Assembly: GCF_000427785.1 (NCBI RefSeq)
Contig: NZ_ATYR01000003.1
Location: forward strand, 37,650 to 101,649
Length of the DNA: 64,000 nt
DNA from: Massilia alkalitolerans DSM 17462
GTDB lineage: Bacteria > Pseudomonadota > Gammaproteobacteria > Burkholderiales > Burkholderiaceae_D
Reading direction: 5' to 3'
The notes beneath the pieces were generated by a model, which searched no databases, was not told the origin of the DNA, and saw only the letters and a program-made list of their open reading frames with translations. Shown piece after piece: positions 1 to 11,864 of the stretch. How positions within the stretch are numbered: position 1 is the first letter of the stretch; every line of letters begins with the position of its first letter. The position numbers and the translations under genes were made by a program.

Positions 1-330
1 CGACACCTGCTGCCCCGGCTCGACCGGCAGGTACTGCTGGTCAGCGACGGCCATGGGGCGTACCGCAGTTTCGCCCGCAAGCATGGCATTGCGCACCAGG
101 CGGTGAACCTGCGTGCCGGCGTGCGGGTACGCAGCGGCGTTGCCGGCGCCATCCATGTGCAGAATGTGAACGCCTATCACCAGCGCTTCCGGCAATGGTT
201 GAGCCGCTTCCGCGGAGTCGCTTCGCGCTACCTGCCGAACTACCTGGGCTGGCGCCGGGCGCTCGACGCTGGACGGATCACGACGGTGGAGCACTTGCTG
301 CGTCTCGCGTTCGGAGTCATCCATAGCTAA
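1..330 (+). CDS. IS1595-family (ISXO2-like) transposase, 3' part
   Basis: The frame is open from the first base of the window to a TAA at 328-330, so only the C-terminal about 109 residues are seen. They contain a LLVSDGHGAY stretch (one acidic catalytic position of the DDE core) followed by a HVQNVNAYHQRFRQWL block and a YLPNYLGW block. These are typical of the ISXO2-like transposase domain of the IS1595 family, which moves DNA by cut-and-paste. The start and the left inverted repeat lie outside the window, so I cannot say whether the copy is intact. No convincing terminal repeat was seen between its stop and the ahpF terminator. Family call is from memory of the motif pattern. Confidence 0.75.
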   Translation, partial: RHLLPRLDRQVLLVSDGHGAYRSFARKHGIAHQAVNLRAGVRVRSGVAGAIHVQNVNAYHQRFRQWLSRFRGVASRYLPNYLGWRRALDAGRITTVEHLLRLAFGVIHS

Positions 331-344
331 GGAGGACAGCGCCT

Positions 345-380
345 AAAAAAAACGCCATCCCCAAGTCGGGAATGGCGTTC
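345..380 (-). terminator. Rho-independent terminator of ahpF
   Basis: Read on the minus strand, a GC-rich stem (GAACGCCAT pairing with ATGGCGTT, extended by CCC/GGG) is followed by eight T residues. It lies about 10 bases after the ahpF stop codon and is a textbook intrinsic terminator for the ahpC-ahpF unit. Confidence 0.85.
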
Positions 381-390
381 CTGGTGTTGC

Positions 391-1974
391 TTAAGCTGCC
401 TTGGCTTCCTCGGCAGTGCTCTCTTCTTCCACCGGCAGGCGCATCAGGTAATCGAAGGCCGCCAGCGAGGCCTTGGCGCCCTCGCCCACCGCGATCACGA
501 TCTGCTTGAACGGCACCGTGGTCACGTCGCCGGCCGCGAACACGCCCGGGATCGAGGTCTGGCCCTTGGCGTCGACTTCGATTTCGCCGTGCGCCGACAG
601 GTCCAGCGTGCCCTTCAGCCATTCGGCGTTCGGCACCAGGCCGATCTGGACGAACACGCCTTCCAGGTCGACGCGCTTCAGTTCGCCGCTGTTGCGGTCC
701 TTGTACGACAGGCCGTTGACGATCTTGCCGTCGCCGTGGATCTCGGTGGTCTGGGCCGACTTGATCACGGTGACGTTCTTCAGCGAGTAGAGCTTGCGCT
801 GCAGGACCGCATCGGCACGCAGTTCGGCGCCGAACTCGATCAGGGTCACTTCCTTGACGATGCCCGCCAGGTCGATCGCCGCTTCCACGCCCGAGTTGCC
901 GCCGCCGATCACGGCCACGCGCTTGCCCTTGAACAGCGGGCCGTCGCAGTGCGGGCAGTAGGCCACGCCCTTGTTGCGGTACTCGCGCTCGCCCGGCACG
1001 TTGATCTCGCGCCAGCGGGCGCCGGTGGCGATGATCACCGACTTGCTCTTCAATACCGCGCCGGTTTCGGTGTGCACCTCGATCATCTTGCCTTCGACCA
1101 GCTTGTTGGCGCGCTGGGTGTTCATGATGTCGACTTCGTAGTGCTTGACGTGCTCTTCCAGGGCGACGGCGAACTTCGGGCCGTCGGTTTCCTTCATCGA
1201 GACGAAGTTCTCGATGGCGAGCGTGTCCAGCACCTGGCCGCCGAAGCGGTCGGCCAGCACGCCGGTGCGGATGCCCTTGCGGGCGGCGTAGATCGCCGCG
1301 GCCGCGCCGGCAGGACCGCCGCCGACGATCAGCACGTCGAACGGGTCTTTCTGGTTCAGCTCAGCCGCCTTGCGGGCGCCGGCGCCGGTGTCGATCTTCG
1401 ACAGGATCTCTTCCACGCTGGTGCGGCCCTGGCCGAAGTGCTGGCCGTTCAGGAACATCATCGGTACCGCCATAATCTGGCGCGCTTCGACTTCGCTCTT
1501 GAACACGCCGCCGTCGATGGCGACGACCTTGATGCGTGGGTTGATGACCGACATCGCGTTGAGGGCCTGCACCACTTCCGGGCAGTTATGGCAGCTCAGC
1601 GAGATGAAGGTTTCGAATACGTAGTCGCCGTCCAGGTTCTTGATCTGGTCGATGACGGCCTGGTCCAGCTTGATCGGGTGGCCGCCCACCTGCAGCAGCG
1701 CCAGCACCAGCGAGCTGAATTCGTGGCCGAGCGGGATGCCGGCGAAATCCACGGCGATATCGGTGCCCACGCGCTTGATCGAGAACGAAGGCTTGCGGGC
1801 GTTGGTGCCGTCGGTGCGCACGGTGATCTTGTCGCTCAACGCGGCGATTTCGCGGAGCAGTTCATCCATTTCGCGCGCTTTCGGCGAATCATCCAGCGAT
1901 GCAACGAGCTCAATCGGCTGCACCACTTTTTCCAGATAGGCCTGCAACTGCTTCTTGAGGGTTGCGTCCAGCAT
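391..1974 (-). CDS. ahpF: Alkyl hydroperoxide reductase subunit F
   Basis: A 527-residue flavoprotein that passes electrons from NADH to AhpC, close to the usual AhpF length of about 520. The N-terminal tandem thioredoxin-fold part carries the CHNC redox pair at residues 128-131. An FAD-binding GGGPAG glycine motif is at about 218, an NAD-binding GGGNSG motif at about 357, the CPHC redox pair at 340-343, and GVFAAGD near the C-terminus. The frame is open further upstream, but the ATG at 1974 is chosen because a GAGGA ribosome-binding sequence precedes it and the family N-terminus ([10 protein letters not shown]) begins there. It lies 122 bases downstream of ahpC, with two hairpins in between, and is probably cotranscribed with it as the peroxide-detoxification pair. 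Confidence 0.96.
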   Translation of the reverse strand: MLDATLKKQLQAYLEKVVQPIELVASLDDSPKAREMDELLREIAALSDKITVRTDGTNARKPSFSIKRVGTDIAVDFAGIPLGHEFSSLVLALLQVGGHPIKLDQAVIDQIKNLDGDYVFETFISLSCHNCPEVVQALNAMSVINPRIKVVAIDGGVFKSEVEARQIMAVPMMFLNGQHFGQGRTSVEEILSKIDTGAGARKAAELNQKDPFDVLIVGGGPAGAAAAIYAARKGIRTGVLADRFGGQVLDTLAIENFVSMKETDGPKFAVALEEHVKHYEVDIMNTQRANKLVEGKMIEVHTETGAVLKSKSVIIATGARWREINVPGEREYRNKGVAYCPHCDGPLFKGKRVAVIGGGNSGVEAAIDLAGIVKEVTLIEFGAELRADAVLQRKLYSLKNVTVIKSAQTTEIHGDGKIVNGLSYKDRNSGELKRVDLEGVFVQIGLVPNAEWLKGTLDLSAHGEIEVDAKGQTSIPGVFAAGDVTTVPFKQIVIAVGEGAKASLAAFDYLMRLPVEEESTAEEAKAA

Positions 1975-2023
1975 GATATTTTCCTCGACTATGACGTTGT
2001 TGTTTAAGTGTATGGCGGTGCCT

Positions 2024-2074
2024 GGGATCCAAAACGGATCCCTGAAATGCACCGGGCCGCCCACGGCGGCCCGG
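2024..2074 (-). other. Two tandem hairpins between ahpC and ahpF
   Basis: Two perfect inverted repeats lie side by side: GGGATCC-5-GGATCCC (2024-2042) and a 10-base stem CCGGGCCGCC-3-GGCGGCCCGG (2052-2074). Neither is followed by a clear T-run on the minus strand. They may stabilise the 3' end of ahpC RNA or attenuate transcription so that AhpC exceeds AhpF. That role is inferred from position only. Confidence 0.6.
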
Positions 2075-2096
2075 GACAGTACTACTGAACTGCTAT

Positions 2097-2660
2097 TTAG
2101 ATCTTGCCGACCAGGTCCAGCGACGGGGTCAGGGTTTCTGCGCCTTCGGTCCACTTGGCCGGGCACACTTCACCCGGGTGCGAAGCGACGTACTGGGCAG
2201 CCTTGACTTTACGCATCAGTTCCGAAGCGTCGCGGCCGATGCCGTTGTCGTGCACTTCCATGACCTTGATCTGGCCTTCCGGATTGATCACGAAGGTGCC
2301 GCGCAGTGCCATGCCTTCTTCTTCGATCATGACTTCGAAATTGCGCGACAGGGTGCCGGTCGGGTCACCGATCAGCGGGTAGTTCACTTTCTTGATGGCG
2401 TCCGAGGTGTCGTGCCATGCCTTGTGGGCGAAGTGGCTGTCGGTCGACACGCCGTAGACGTTCACGCCCATCTTTTCGAATTCAGGCTGGAAGGCAGCCA
2501 GGTCTTCCAGTTCGGTCGGGCAGACGAAGGTGAAGTCAGCCGGGTAGAACATCAGAACCGACCAGGTGCCCTTGAAGTTCTCTTCCGTCAGATCGATGAA
2601 CTTGCCGTTGTGGTAAGCGGTGGCTTTGAACGGCTTGATCTGGGTGTTGATGAGGGACAT
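2097..2660 (-). CDS. ahpC: Peroxiredoxin, alkyl hydroperoxide reductase subunit C
   Basis: A 187-residue typical 2-Cys peroxiredoxin, exactly the size of enterobacterial AhpC. The peroxidatic cysteine is C47 in [13 protein letters not shown] and the resolving cysteine is C166 in EVCPAKW near the C-terminus. It reduces H2O2 and organic hydroperoxides in the cytoplasm and is re-reduced by AhpF, encoded just downstream. The start at 2660 is supported by AGGAGATTAC directly before the ATG. Upstream there is a good sigma70-like promoter abutted by an OxyR-like binding site, so induction by peroxide is likely. Confidence 0.97.
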   Translation of the reverse strand: MSLINTQIKPFKATAYHNGKFIDLTEENFKGTWSVLMFYPADFTFVCPTELEDLAAFQPEFEKMGVNVYGVSTDSHFAHKAWHDTSDAIKKVNYPLIGDPTGTLSRNFEVMIEEEGMALRGTFVINPEGQIKVMEVHDNGIGRDASELMRKVKAAQYVASHPGEVCPAKWTEGAETLTPSLDLVGKI

Positions 2661-2703
2661 GTAATCTCCTGTTTTCGGGTGGTTAAAAGATTTGATAGAC
2701 GCC

Positions 2704-2769
2704 AGTGTACCGACCTGAGCGTCTTTTGTGAAATTGATTGATGCGATACCGCCGATTGATTTTAACTAT
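2704..2769 (-). promoter_or_regulatory. Putative OxyR-activated promoter of ahpC
   Basis: On the minus strand TTTCAC (plus 2728-2733) and TACACT (2704-2709) are 18 bases apart, giving a promoter with a weak -35. Immediately upstream, 2733-2769 fits the two-half OxyR pattern ATAG-N7-CTAT spaced by 7 bases: the distal half 2755-2769 matches at 9 of 10 consensus positions, the proximal half 2733-2747 at 7 of 10. The site abuts the -35, as expected for OxyR activation. Binding is inferred. Confidence 0.55.
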
Positions 2770-2952
2770 CGAGCAAGTATTGCTCTCCCCTTGAAGGGAT
2801 TATCGAGCCGGCAAGCCAGCCCAATCTGTGAGTGTGGACGAAACGACAGCGTGATGCAACCCACGCTTCGATTGAGGAGGATACGTGGGCTGTGTTACAG
2901 GATGGTTTCGTGGGTGGGCGGCAAAGCGGCCCATCCCACGGTATGGAAGAGA

Positions 2953-4167
2953 TCAGGCCGTGGTGGCCGTATCGACCGTCTGCTCGCAGGTCGGCAGGAT
3001 CAAGGAGAAGGTCGAGCCCTCCCCCGGCTTGCTGCTCACGCGCAATTCGCCGCCGTGCGAGATCGCCAGCTGGCGCGAGATGTACAGTCCCAGGCCCAGG
3101 CCCTTGGGCTCGCCGTTGCGGGCGCCGCGCTCGTAGGGCTCGAAGATGCGTTCCAGGTCGCTCTGGGCGATGCCCTTGCCCTCGTCGCGCACGTCGATCC
3201 GCACCGTGTCGTCGGCGTACTGCACGCTCACCTCGACCGGCTGCCCGCCGCCATAGCGCAGCGCATTGGTCAAGAGGTTGACCACCACCTGCTCGATGCG
3301 GAACTCGTCCCAGCAGCCCTCCACCGGCGGATGCGGCTGCAGCGACAGCTTGCAGCCGGTGGCCGCCGCCTGCAGCGACAGGTCGCTGACCACGCGTTCC
3401 AATAGATCCATCAGCTGCACCTGGCCCGGACGGATCGACAGCTGGCCGCTGCGCATGCGCGAGACGTCGAGCATGTCGTCGATAAGGCGGATCATGGCCT
3501 TGATCTGGCGCTCGTCGCGCTTGATCATAGCTTCGAACTGGTCGGGCTTGATGGTGGCCAGGGTGCCGCGCTTGAGCTGCAGGCTGCGCATCTGCGCTTC
3601 CAGGAACAGGGTGTTGAGCGGCGTGCGCAGCTCGTGCGCCACCAGCGACATGAATTCGTCGCGCATGCGCAGCGAGCGCTGCAGCTCTTCCTGGGTCTGG
3701 TTCAGTTCGCGCAGCAGGGTTTCCTGTTCCTGGCGGCTGCGCTCGATCGCGGCCATCTGGCGCTGCATCTGGCGGCGCTGCTGGTCGAGCGTGACGAACA
3801 CGTTGACCTTGCTGCGCACCGCGTCCGAGTCGAGCGGCTTGTAGAGGAAGTCGACGGCGCCGGTCTCGTAGCCCTTGAAGGCGTAGTTCAGCTCGCGGCC
3901 GGCGGCCGACACGAACACGATCGGGATGGCGCGGGTACGGGACGTGGAGCGCATCATTTCGGCCAGTTCGAAGCCGTCCATCCCCGGCATCTGGACGTCG
4001 AGGATGGCCAGCGCGAAATCGTGTTCCAGCATCAGCGCCAGCGCCTCCTCGCCCGTGGAAGCCTGGAAGACGAGGCGTCCTTCGCCGCGGATCAGGGCGT
4101 CGAGGGCGCGCAGGTTTTCCGGCAGGTCGTCGACGATCAAAAGTTTGCTAGGGTCTTGCGAGCTCAT
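2953..4167 (-). CDS. Receiver domain-histidine kinase (two-component)
   Basis: A 404-residue cytoplasmic protein with an N-terminal receiver domain (residues about 8-125, phosphoacceptor D57 in FALAILDVQM, K110 in FLYKPLD) joined by a coiled coil (about 128-165) to a HisKA domain (H178 in SLVAHELRTPL) and an HATPase_c domain (N box NLLTNALRYGGG, G boxes DEGKGIA and GLGLGLYIS). No membrane segment is seen, so its input is probably phosphorylation of the receiver or a partner protein. The ATG at 4167 overlaps the cheB stop as ATGA, which argues for translational coupling in the four-gene signalling operon. The output partner is unknown. Confidence 0.88.
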   Translation of the reverse strand: MSSQDPSKLLIVDDLPENLRALDALIRGEGRLVFQASTGEEALALMLEHDFALAILDVQMPGMDGFELAEMMRSTSRTRAIPIVFVSAAGRELNYAFKGYETGAVDFLYKPLDSDAVRSKVNVFVTLDQQRRQMQRQMAAIERSRQEQETLLRELNQTQEELQRSLRMRDEFMSLVAHELRTPLNTLFLEAQMRSLQLKRGTLATIKPDQFEAMIKRDERQIKAMIRLIDDMLDVSRMRSGQLSIRPGQVQLMDLLERVVSDLSLQAAATGCKLSLQPHPPVEGCWDEFRIEQVVVNLLTNALRYGGGQPVEVSVQYADDTVRIDVRDEGKGIAQSDLERIFEPYERGARNGEPKGLGLGLYISRQLAISHGGELRVSSKPGEGSTFSLILPTCEQTVDTATTA

Positions 4168-4781
4168 AAGTTCCTCAGCATGGGAAGCAGTGTCCGGATA
4201 CCGGACAGCGGCAGCACGAGATGGGGCGCGCAGCGCCGGATCGCCTCGATCGGCATGGCGCTGGCCTGGGCCTCGTCCGGGTCCTGCACGACGGTCAGTC
4301 CGCCGCGCTCGCGGATATGGCACATGCCGTCGGCGCCGTCGTGGTTGGCGCCGGTCAGCAGGATGCCGGCCAGGGCCGGGCCGTAGGCGTCGGCAGCGGA
4401 TTCCATCAGCACGTCGATCGCCGGGCGCGCGAACTGCACCGGCGGCTCGCAGCTGAGCGAGAAGCAGCGGTCGCGCTCGACCGACAGATGATAGCCCGAT
4501 CCGGCGAAATAGATCACGCCGGGTTCCAGCTGCTCCTTGTCGCGCGCCTCGCGCACCGGCAGCGCGGCGCGCATCTCGAACAGCTCGGCCAGGCGGCTGT
4601 CGCGGTCGGCCGGCACGTGCAGGATGCACACGACAGTGGAGCGAAAGCCAGCCGGGATGCTGGGCAGCAGCTGGAACAGCGCATCGACGCCGCCGGCCGA
4701 GCCGCCGATGACGACCAGCTCCACGCGGCGGCCGCGCAGGGCCGCGCCAACGTCCGCCAGGGCGCTCGCCGGAATGCTCAC
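4164..4781 (-). CDS. Stand-alone CheB-type methylesterase, no receiver domain
   Basis: A 205-residue CheB catalytic domain. The Ser-His-Asp triad is visible as S28 in GGSAGG, H55 in CILHVPA and D148 in TGANHDGADGM. Full CheB has an N-terminal receiver, which is missing here, so activity is not controlled by direct phosphorylation of the same chain. The family removes methyl groups from glutamates of chemoreceptors. The GTG start at 4781 overlaps the cheR TGA as GTGA, and the stop overlaps the next gene as ATGA. With CheR and two kinases but no receptor or CheA/CheW, it resembles CheB/CheR modules tied to hybrid kinases rather than flagellar chemotaxis. Confidence 0.88.
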   Translation of the reverse strand: MSIPASALADVGAALRGRRVELVVIGGSAGGVDALFQLLPSIPAGFRSTVVCILHVPADRDSRLAELFEMRAALPVREARDKEQLEPGVIYFAGSGYHLSVERDRCFSLSCEPPVQFARPAIDVLMESAADAYGPALAGILLTGANHDGADGMCHIRERGGLTVVQDPDEAQASAMPIEAIRRCAPHLVLPLSGIRTLLPMLRNL

Positions 4782-5620
4782 AGCGCACCCTTGCGGTAGA
4801 TGCGCTCGCGCCGGGCCAGCACGTCGAAGCGGTCGGCATAGCTGGAGAACTCGATGCTCTCCTTGCTGCCCAGGCCCAGGAAGCCGCGGTAGCACAGCGA
4901 CTCGTGGAACAGGCCGAGCACGCGGTCCTGCAGCTTGCGGTTGAAATAGATCAGCACATTGCGGCAGCTGACGAAATGGGTCTCCGAGAACACGGTGTCG
5001 GTGGCCAGGCTGTGGTCGGCGAAGGTCACGTTCTCGATCAGGGCGCGGTCGAACAGCGCGCCGTTGTAGGCCGCCGTGTAGTAGTCGGAAAAAGCCCGCT
5101 TGCCGCCGGCCTTCTGGTAGTTCTCGGTGTACAGGCGCATGCGTTCGAGGTTGAACACGCCGCGCCGCGCCGCCTCCAGCGATTCCGGGTTGATGTCGGT
5201 GGCGTAGATGATGGCGCGGTCGAGCAGGCCTTCTTCCTGCAACAGGATCGCCAGCGAATACACCTCCTCGCCGGTGCTGCAGCCGGCCACCCACACCTTC
5301 AGCGAGGGATAGGTCTTGAGAAAAGGCACCACGTGCTCGCGCAGCGCCAGCCAGTATTCCGGGTCGCGGAACATCTCGGTAACCGGAATCGTCAGGTACT
5401 GCAGCAGCTGGGCGAAGCCGTCCGGCTCGTGCATCACCTTGGCCTGCAGGCTCGAGACGGTATCGCAGTCCATCTCGCGCATGGCCACCAGGATGCGCCG
5501 CTTCTGCGAAGCACCCGTATAGTCCCTGAAGTCGTAGTTGTACTTCAGGTAGACGGCTTCGACCAGCATCTTCAGCTCGATGTCGAAGTCGTCCGGCGGT
5601 GTCGGATCGATGGGGCTCAT
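4778..5620 (-). CDS. CheR-type protein-glutamate methyltransferase
   Basis: A 280-residue protein with an N-terminal CheR helical domain (about 15-80) and an SAM-dependent methyltransferase domain (about 85-275). The SAM motif is VWVAGCSTGEEVYSLA, followed by YATDINPESL and SCRNVLIYFN, all characteristic of CheR. It would methylate glutamates on a sensory protein, reversed by the CheB encoded next. The ATG at 5620 was chosen because the frame upstream overlaps the kinase gene and the methionine lies just 8 bases after that gene's stop. Its partner may be the CHASE3 hybrid kinase encoded directly upstream. Confidence 0.88.
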   Translation of the reverse strand: MSPIDPTPPDDFDIELKMLVEAVYLKYNYDFRDYTGASQKRRILVAMREMDCDTVSSLQAKVMHEPDGFAQLLQYLTIPVTEMFRDPEYWLALREHVVPFLKTYPSLKVWVAGCSTGEEVYSLAILLQEEGLLDRAIIYATDINPESLEAARRGVFNLERMRLYTENYQKAGGKRAFSDYYTAAYNGALFDRALIENVTFADHSLATDTVFSETHFVSCRNVLIYFNRKLQDRVLGLFHESLCYRGFLGLGSKESIEFSSYADRFDVLARRERIYRKGAL

Positions 5621-5628
5621 TGGCGTGC

Positions 5629-9096
<3,468 letters not shown>

Positions 9097-9220
9097 GCGT
9101 GACGAAAAGTTAGGGAAAAAATATCCCAAGTGTAACGCATGGTCGTATTTTCCGTCACACAATTGGATGAATGATCGACATCTCAATTGTTAATACGGAA
9201 ATTAGATTCCGACGAATCCT

Positions 9221-11788
9221 TTATGCAAGGTGGGTCGCAAGATACGGCGCCGTGCGGCTGGCCTTGCAGCGCGCCACCTCTTCCGGCGGCCCGGCGCAGA
9301 TCAGCTTGCCCCCCTCGTCGCCCGCTCCAGGGCCGACATCGATCACCCAGTCGCAGCCCGCCACCACGCGCATGGTGTGCTCGACCACGATCACCGTGTT
9401 GCCGGCGTCGACCAGGCGGTTCAATTGCGCCACCAGGCGGTCGGCATCACGCGGGTGCAGGCCGGTGGTCGGCTCGTCCAGCACGTACAGGGTATTGCCG
9501 CGCCCGGCGCGCTGCAGCTCGGCCGCCAGCTTGATGCGCTGCGCCTCGCCGCCCGACAGTTCGGTCGCCGGCTGGCCCAGGCGCAGGTAGTCCAGGCCGA
9601 CTTCACGCAGCACCTCGAGCGAGCGCTCCACTAGCGGCTCGCCCTCGAAGAAGCGAATCGCCTCGCCCACCGTCATGCCCAGCACCTCGGCGATGTTCTT
9701 GCCGCGGTAGCGCACCTCCAGGGTCTTGGCGTTGTAGCGCGCGCCTTCGCAGGTCGGGCATGGCGCATACACGCTGGGCAGGAACAGCAGCTCGACCATG
9801 ACGAAACCCTCGCCGGCGCAGTGCTCGCAGCGCCCCTTGGCCACGTTGAAGGAGAATCGGCCGGCGTCATAGCGGCGCTTCTTCGCGTCCGGCGTGGCGG
9901 CAAACAGCTTGCGCACCTGGTCGAACAGGCCGGTATAGGTGGCCAGGTTGGAGCGCGGGGTGCGGCCGATCGGCTTCTGGTCGACCCGCACCATGCGCCG
10001 TATCCCCTCCATGCCGGCGACGATGCGGCCTTCGAGCGGCAAGGCGGCTTCCTGTTCCAGGCCCGGTTCTTCGACCTCCGGGGCATCGGTCTCCGGCGCG
10101 CCCTGGCCGAGGGCGGCGCTGACCAGCTCCACCAGCACCTGGCTGACCAGGCTCGACTTGCCGGAACCGGACACGCCGGTGACGGCCGTCAGCACGCCGA
10201 GCGGGAAGTCGGCGCTGATGCCGTCGAGGTTATTGCGGCGCACGCCCTCCAGGCGCAGCCAGCCGAGCGGCTGGCGCGGCGCGCGTTTTTCCAATGGCGC
10301 TTCGTTGAACAGGTAGCGCCGCGTCTGCGAGTCCGCGACCTTCTTCAATCCGTCGGGTTCGCCGCTGTACAGCACCTGCCCGCCCTTCTCGCCCGCTTGC
10401 GGGCCGACGTCGACGATCCAGTCGGCCTGGCGGATCACGTCGAGCGCGTGCTCGACCACGAACAGCGAGTTGCCGGCGCTCTTCAACTGTGCGAGCGCGT
10501 CGAGCAGGGCTTCGGTATCGGCCGGGTGCAGGCCGGCCGAAGGCTCGTCCAGCACGTAGACCACGCCGAACAGGTTGGAGCGCACCTGGGTCGCCAGGCG
10601 CAGGCGCTGCAGCTCGCCCGGCGACAGGGTCGGCGTGCTGCGTTCCAGCGCCAGGTAGCCAAGGCCCAGGTCGAGCAGCACGCGCAGGCGCGCGCACAGG
10701 TCCTGTGCGATGCGCTGGGTAACGATCATCTGTTCGGGGTGTTCTTTTGCGCGGGTCTTGTCCTTGGCCGCCTCGCCCGCCGCGTAGGGCTGCAACAGCT
10801 CGCTGAGCCGCGCCAGCGGCATGCGCGACAGTTCCATGATGTCGATGCCGGCAAAGGTGACCGACAGCGCTTCCTGGCGCAGGCGCTTGCCGCGGCACAG
10901 CGGGCATTCGGTCGAGACCATGTAGCGCGCCACGCGCTTCTTCATCGAGGCGCTTTCGGTATTGGCGAAGGTCTGCAGCACGTAGCGGCGCGCGCCGGTG
11001 AAGGTGCCCTGGTAGCTGGGCGTGTCCTTGCGCTTGAGCGCCGCCTTCGTTTCCTTGGGCGTGAGGCCGGCGTAGACCGGCACGGTCGGGGTCTCGTCGG
11101 TGAACAGGATCCAGTCGCGGTCCTTCTTCGGCAAGTCGCGCCAGGGGGTATCGACGTCGTAACCCATGGTGACGAGGATGTCGCGCAGGTTCTGGCCATG
11201 CCAGGCCGGCGGCCAGGCGGCCACCGCGCGCTCGCGGATGGTGAGCGAATCGTCCGGCACCAGCGATTGTTCCGTCACTTCGTAGACCCGGCCCAGGCCC
11301 GAGCACTGCGGGCAGGCGCCTTCCGGCGTATTCGGCGAAAAGGACTCCGCGTACAAGAGTTCCTGGCCAGGCGGATAGTCGCCGGCGCGCGAATACAGCA
11401 TGCGCAGGGAATTCGACAGCGTGCTCACGCTCCCCACCGAAGAGCGCGCGGTGGGCGAACCGCGCTGCTGCTGCAGGGCCACCGCCGGCGGCAGGCCGTC
11501 GATCTCGTCGACCTCGGGCACCGGCATCTGGTGGAACAGGCGGCGCGCATAGGGCGACACCGATTCCAGGTAGCGGCGCTGGGCTTCCGCGTACAGGGTG
11601 CCGAAGGCGAGCGAGGACTTGCCCGAGCCGGACACGCCGGTAAACACCACCAGGCTGCCCCTCGGGATGTCGACGTCGACATTCTTCAGGTTGTGTTCGC
11701 GGGCGCCGCGCACCCGGACGTAGCCTGCGCGGCTTTCGCCCGCGGTGGAAGAATGGTCGTGCTTGTGGCCCGTCGGCTTGTCGCGCAT
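9221..11788 (-). CDS. Class II UvrA-like ATPase (UvrA2 type)
   Basis: An 855-residue tandem-ATPase of the UvrA family, shorter than housekeeping UvrA (about 940). Walker A motifs are TGVSGSGKSS (twice). Zinc modules are CPQC...CPLC in the first half and CEHC...CPTC in the second. The ABC signatures are LSPGELQ and LSGGEAQ. Between the LYSRAG segment and the first zinc module only a few residues remain, so the UvrB-binding insertion of UvrA is absent. That marks class II UvrA paralogues, which bind damaged or drug-modified DNA but cannot load UvrB in the normal way. Role in repair or drug tolerance is inferred. The ATG at 11788 follows GGGGAAA. Confidence 0.85.
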   Translation of the reverse strand: MRDKPTGHKHDHSSTAGESRAGYVRVRGAREHNLKNVDVDIPRGSLVVFTGVSGSGKSSLAFGTLYAEAQRRYLESVSPYARRLFHQMPVPEVDEIDGLPPAVALQQQRGSPTARSSVGSVSTLSNSLRMLYSRAGDYPPGQELLYAESFSPNTPEGACPQCSGLGRVYEVTEQSLVPDDSLTIRERAVAAWPPAWHGQNLRDILVTMGYDVDTPWRDLPKKDRDWILFTDETPTVPVYAGLTPKETKAALKRKDTPSYQGTFTGARRYVLQTFANTESASMKKRVARYMVSTECPLCRGKRLRQEALSVTFAGIDIMELSRMPLARLSELLQPYAAGEAAKDKTRAKEHPEQMIVTQRIAQDLCARLRVLLDLGLGYLALERSTPTLSPGELQRLRLATQVRSNLFGVVYVLDEPSAGLHPADTEALLDALAQLKSAGNSLFVVEHALDVIRQADWIVDVGPQAGEKGGQVLYSGEPDGLKKVADSQTRRYLFNEAPLEKRAPRQPLGWLRLEGVRRNNLDGISADFPLGVLTAVTGVSGSGKSSLVSQVLVELVSAALGQGAPETDAPEVEEPGLEQEAALPLEGRIVAGMEGIRRMVRVDQKPIGRTPRSNLATYTGLFDQVRKLFAATPDAKKRRYDAGRFSFNVAKGRCEHCAGEGFVMVELLFLPSVYAPCPTCEGARYNAKTLEVRYRGKNIAEVLGMTVGEAIRFFEGEPLVERSLEVLREVGLDYLRLGQPATELSGGEAQRIKLAAELQRAGRGNTLYVLDEPTTGLHPRDADRLVAQLNRLVDAGNTVIVVEHTMRVVAGCDWVIDVGPGAGDEGGKLICAGPPEEVARCKASRTAPYLATHLA

Positions 11789-11864
11789 GATTTCCCCGGC
11801 ATCGTGAGGTCGATCCCGTATTACAGCCGACGTCCAAGGAATTGTCCGTGCGTTTAGCAACAGT

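Noticed and set aside
589-2007. Long plus-strand reading antisense to ahpF
   Set aside because: Composition is rich in H, A, D, V and R, the usual mirror of a high-GC coding strand, and the opposite strand is an unmistakable ahpF.
9821-11857. 678-residue plus-strand reading opposite the UvrA-like gene
   Set aside because: No motifs, antisense composition; the minus-strand gene has all UvrA motifs.
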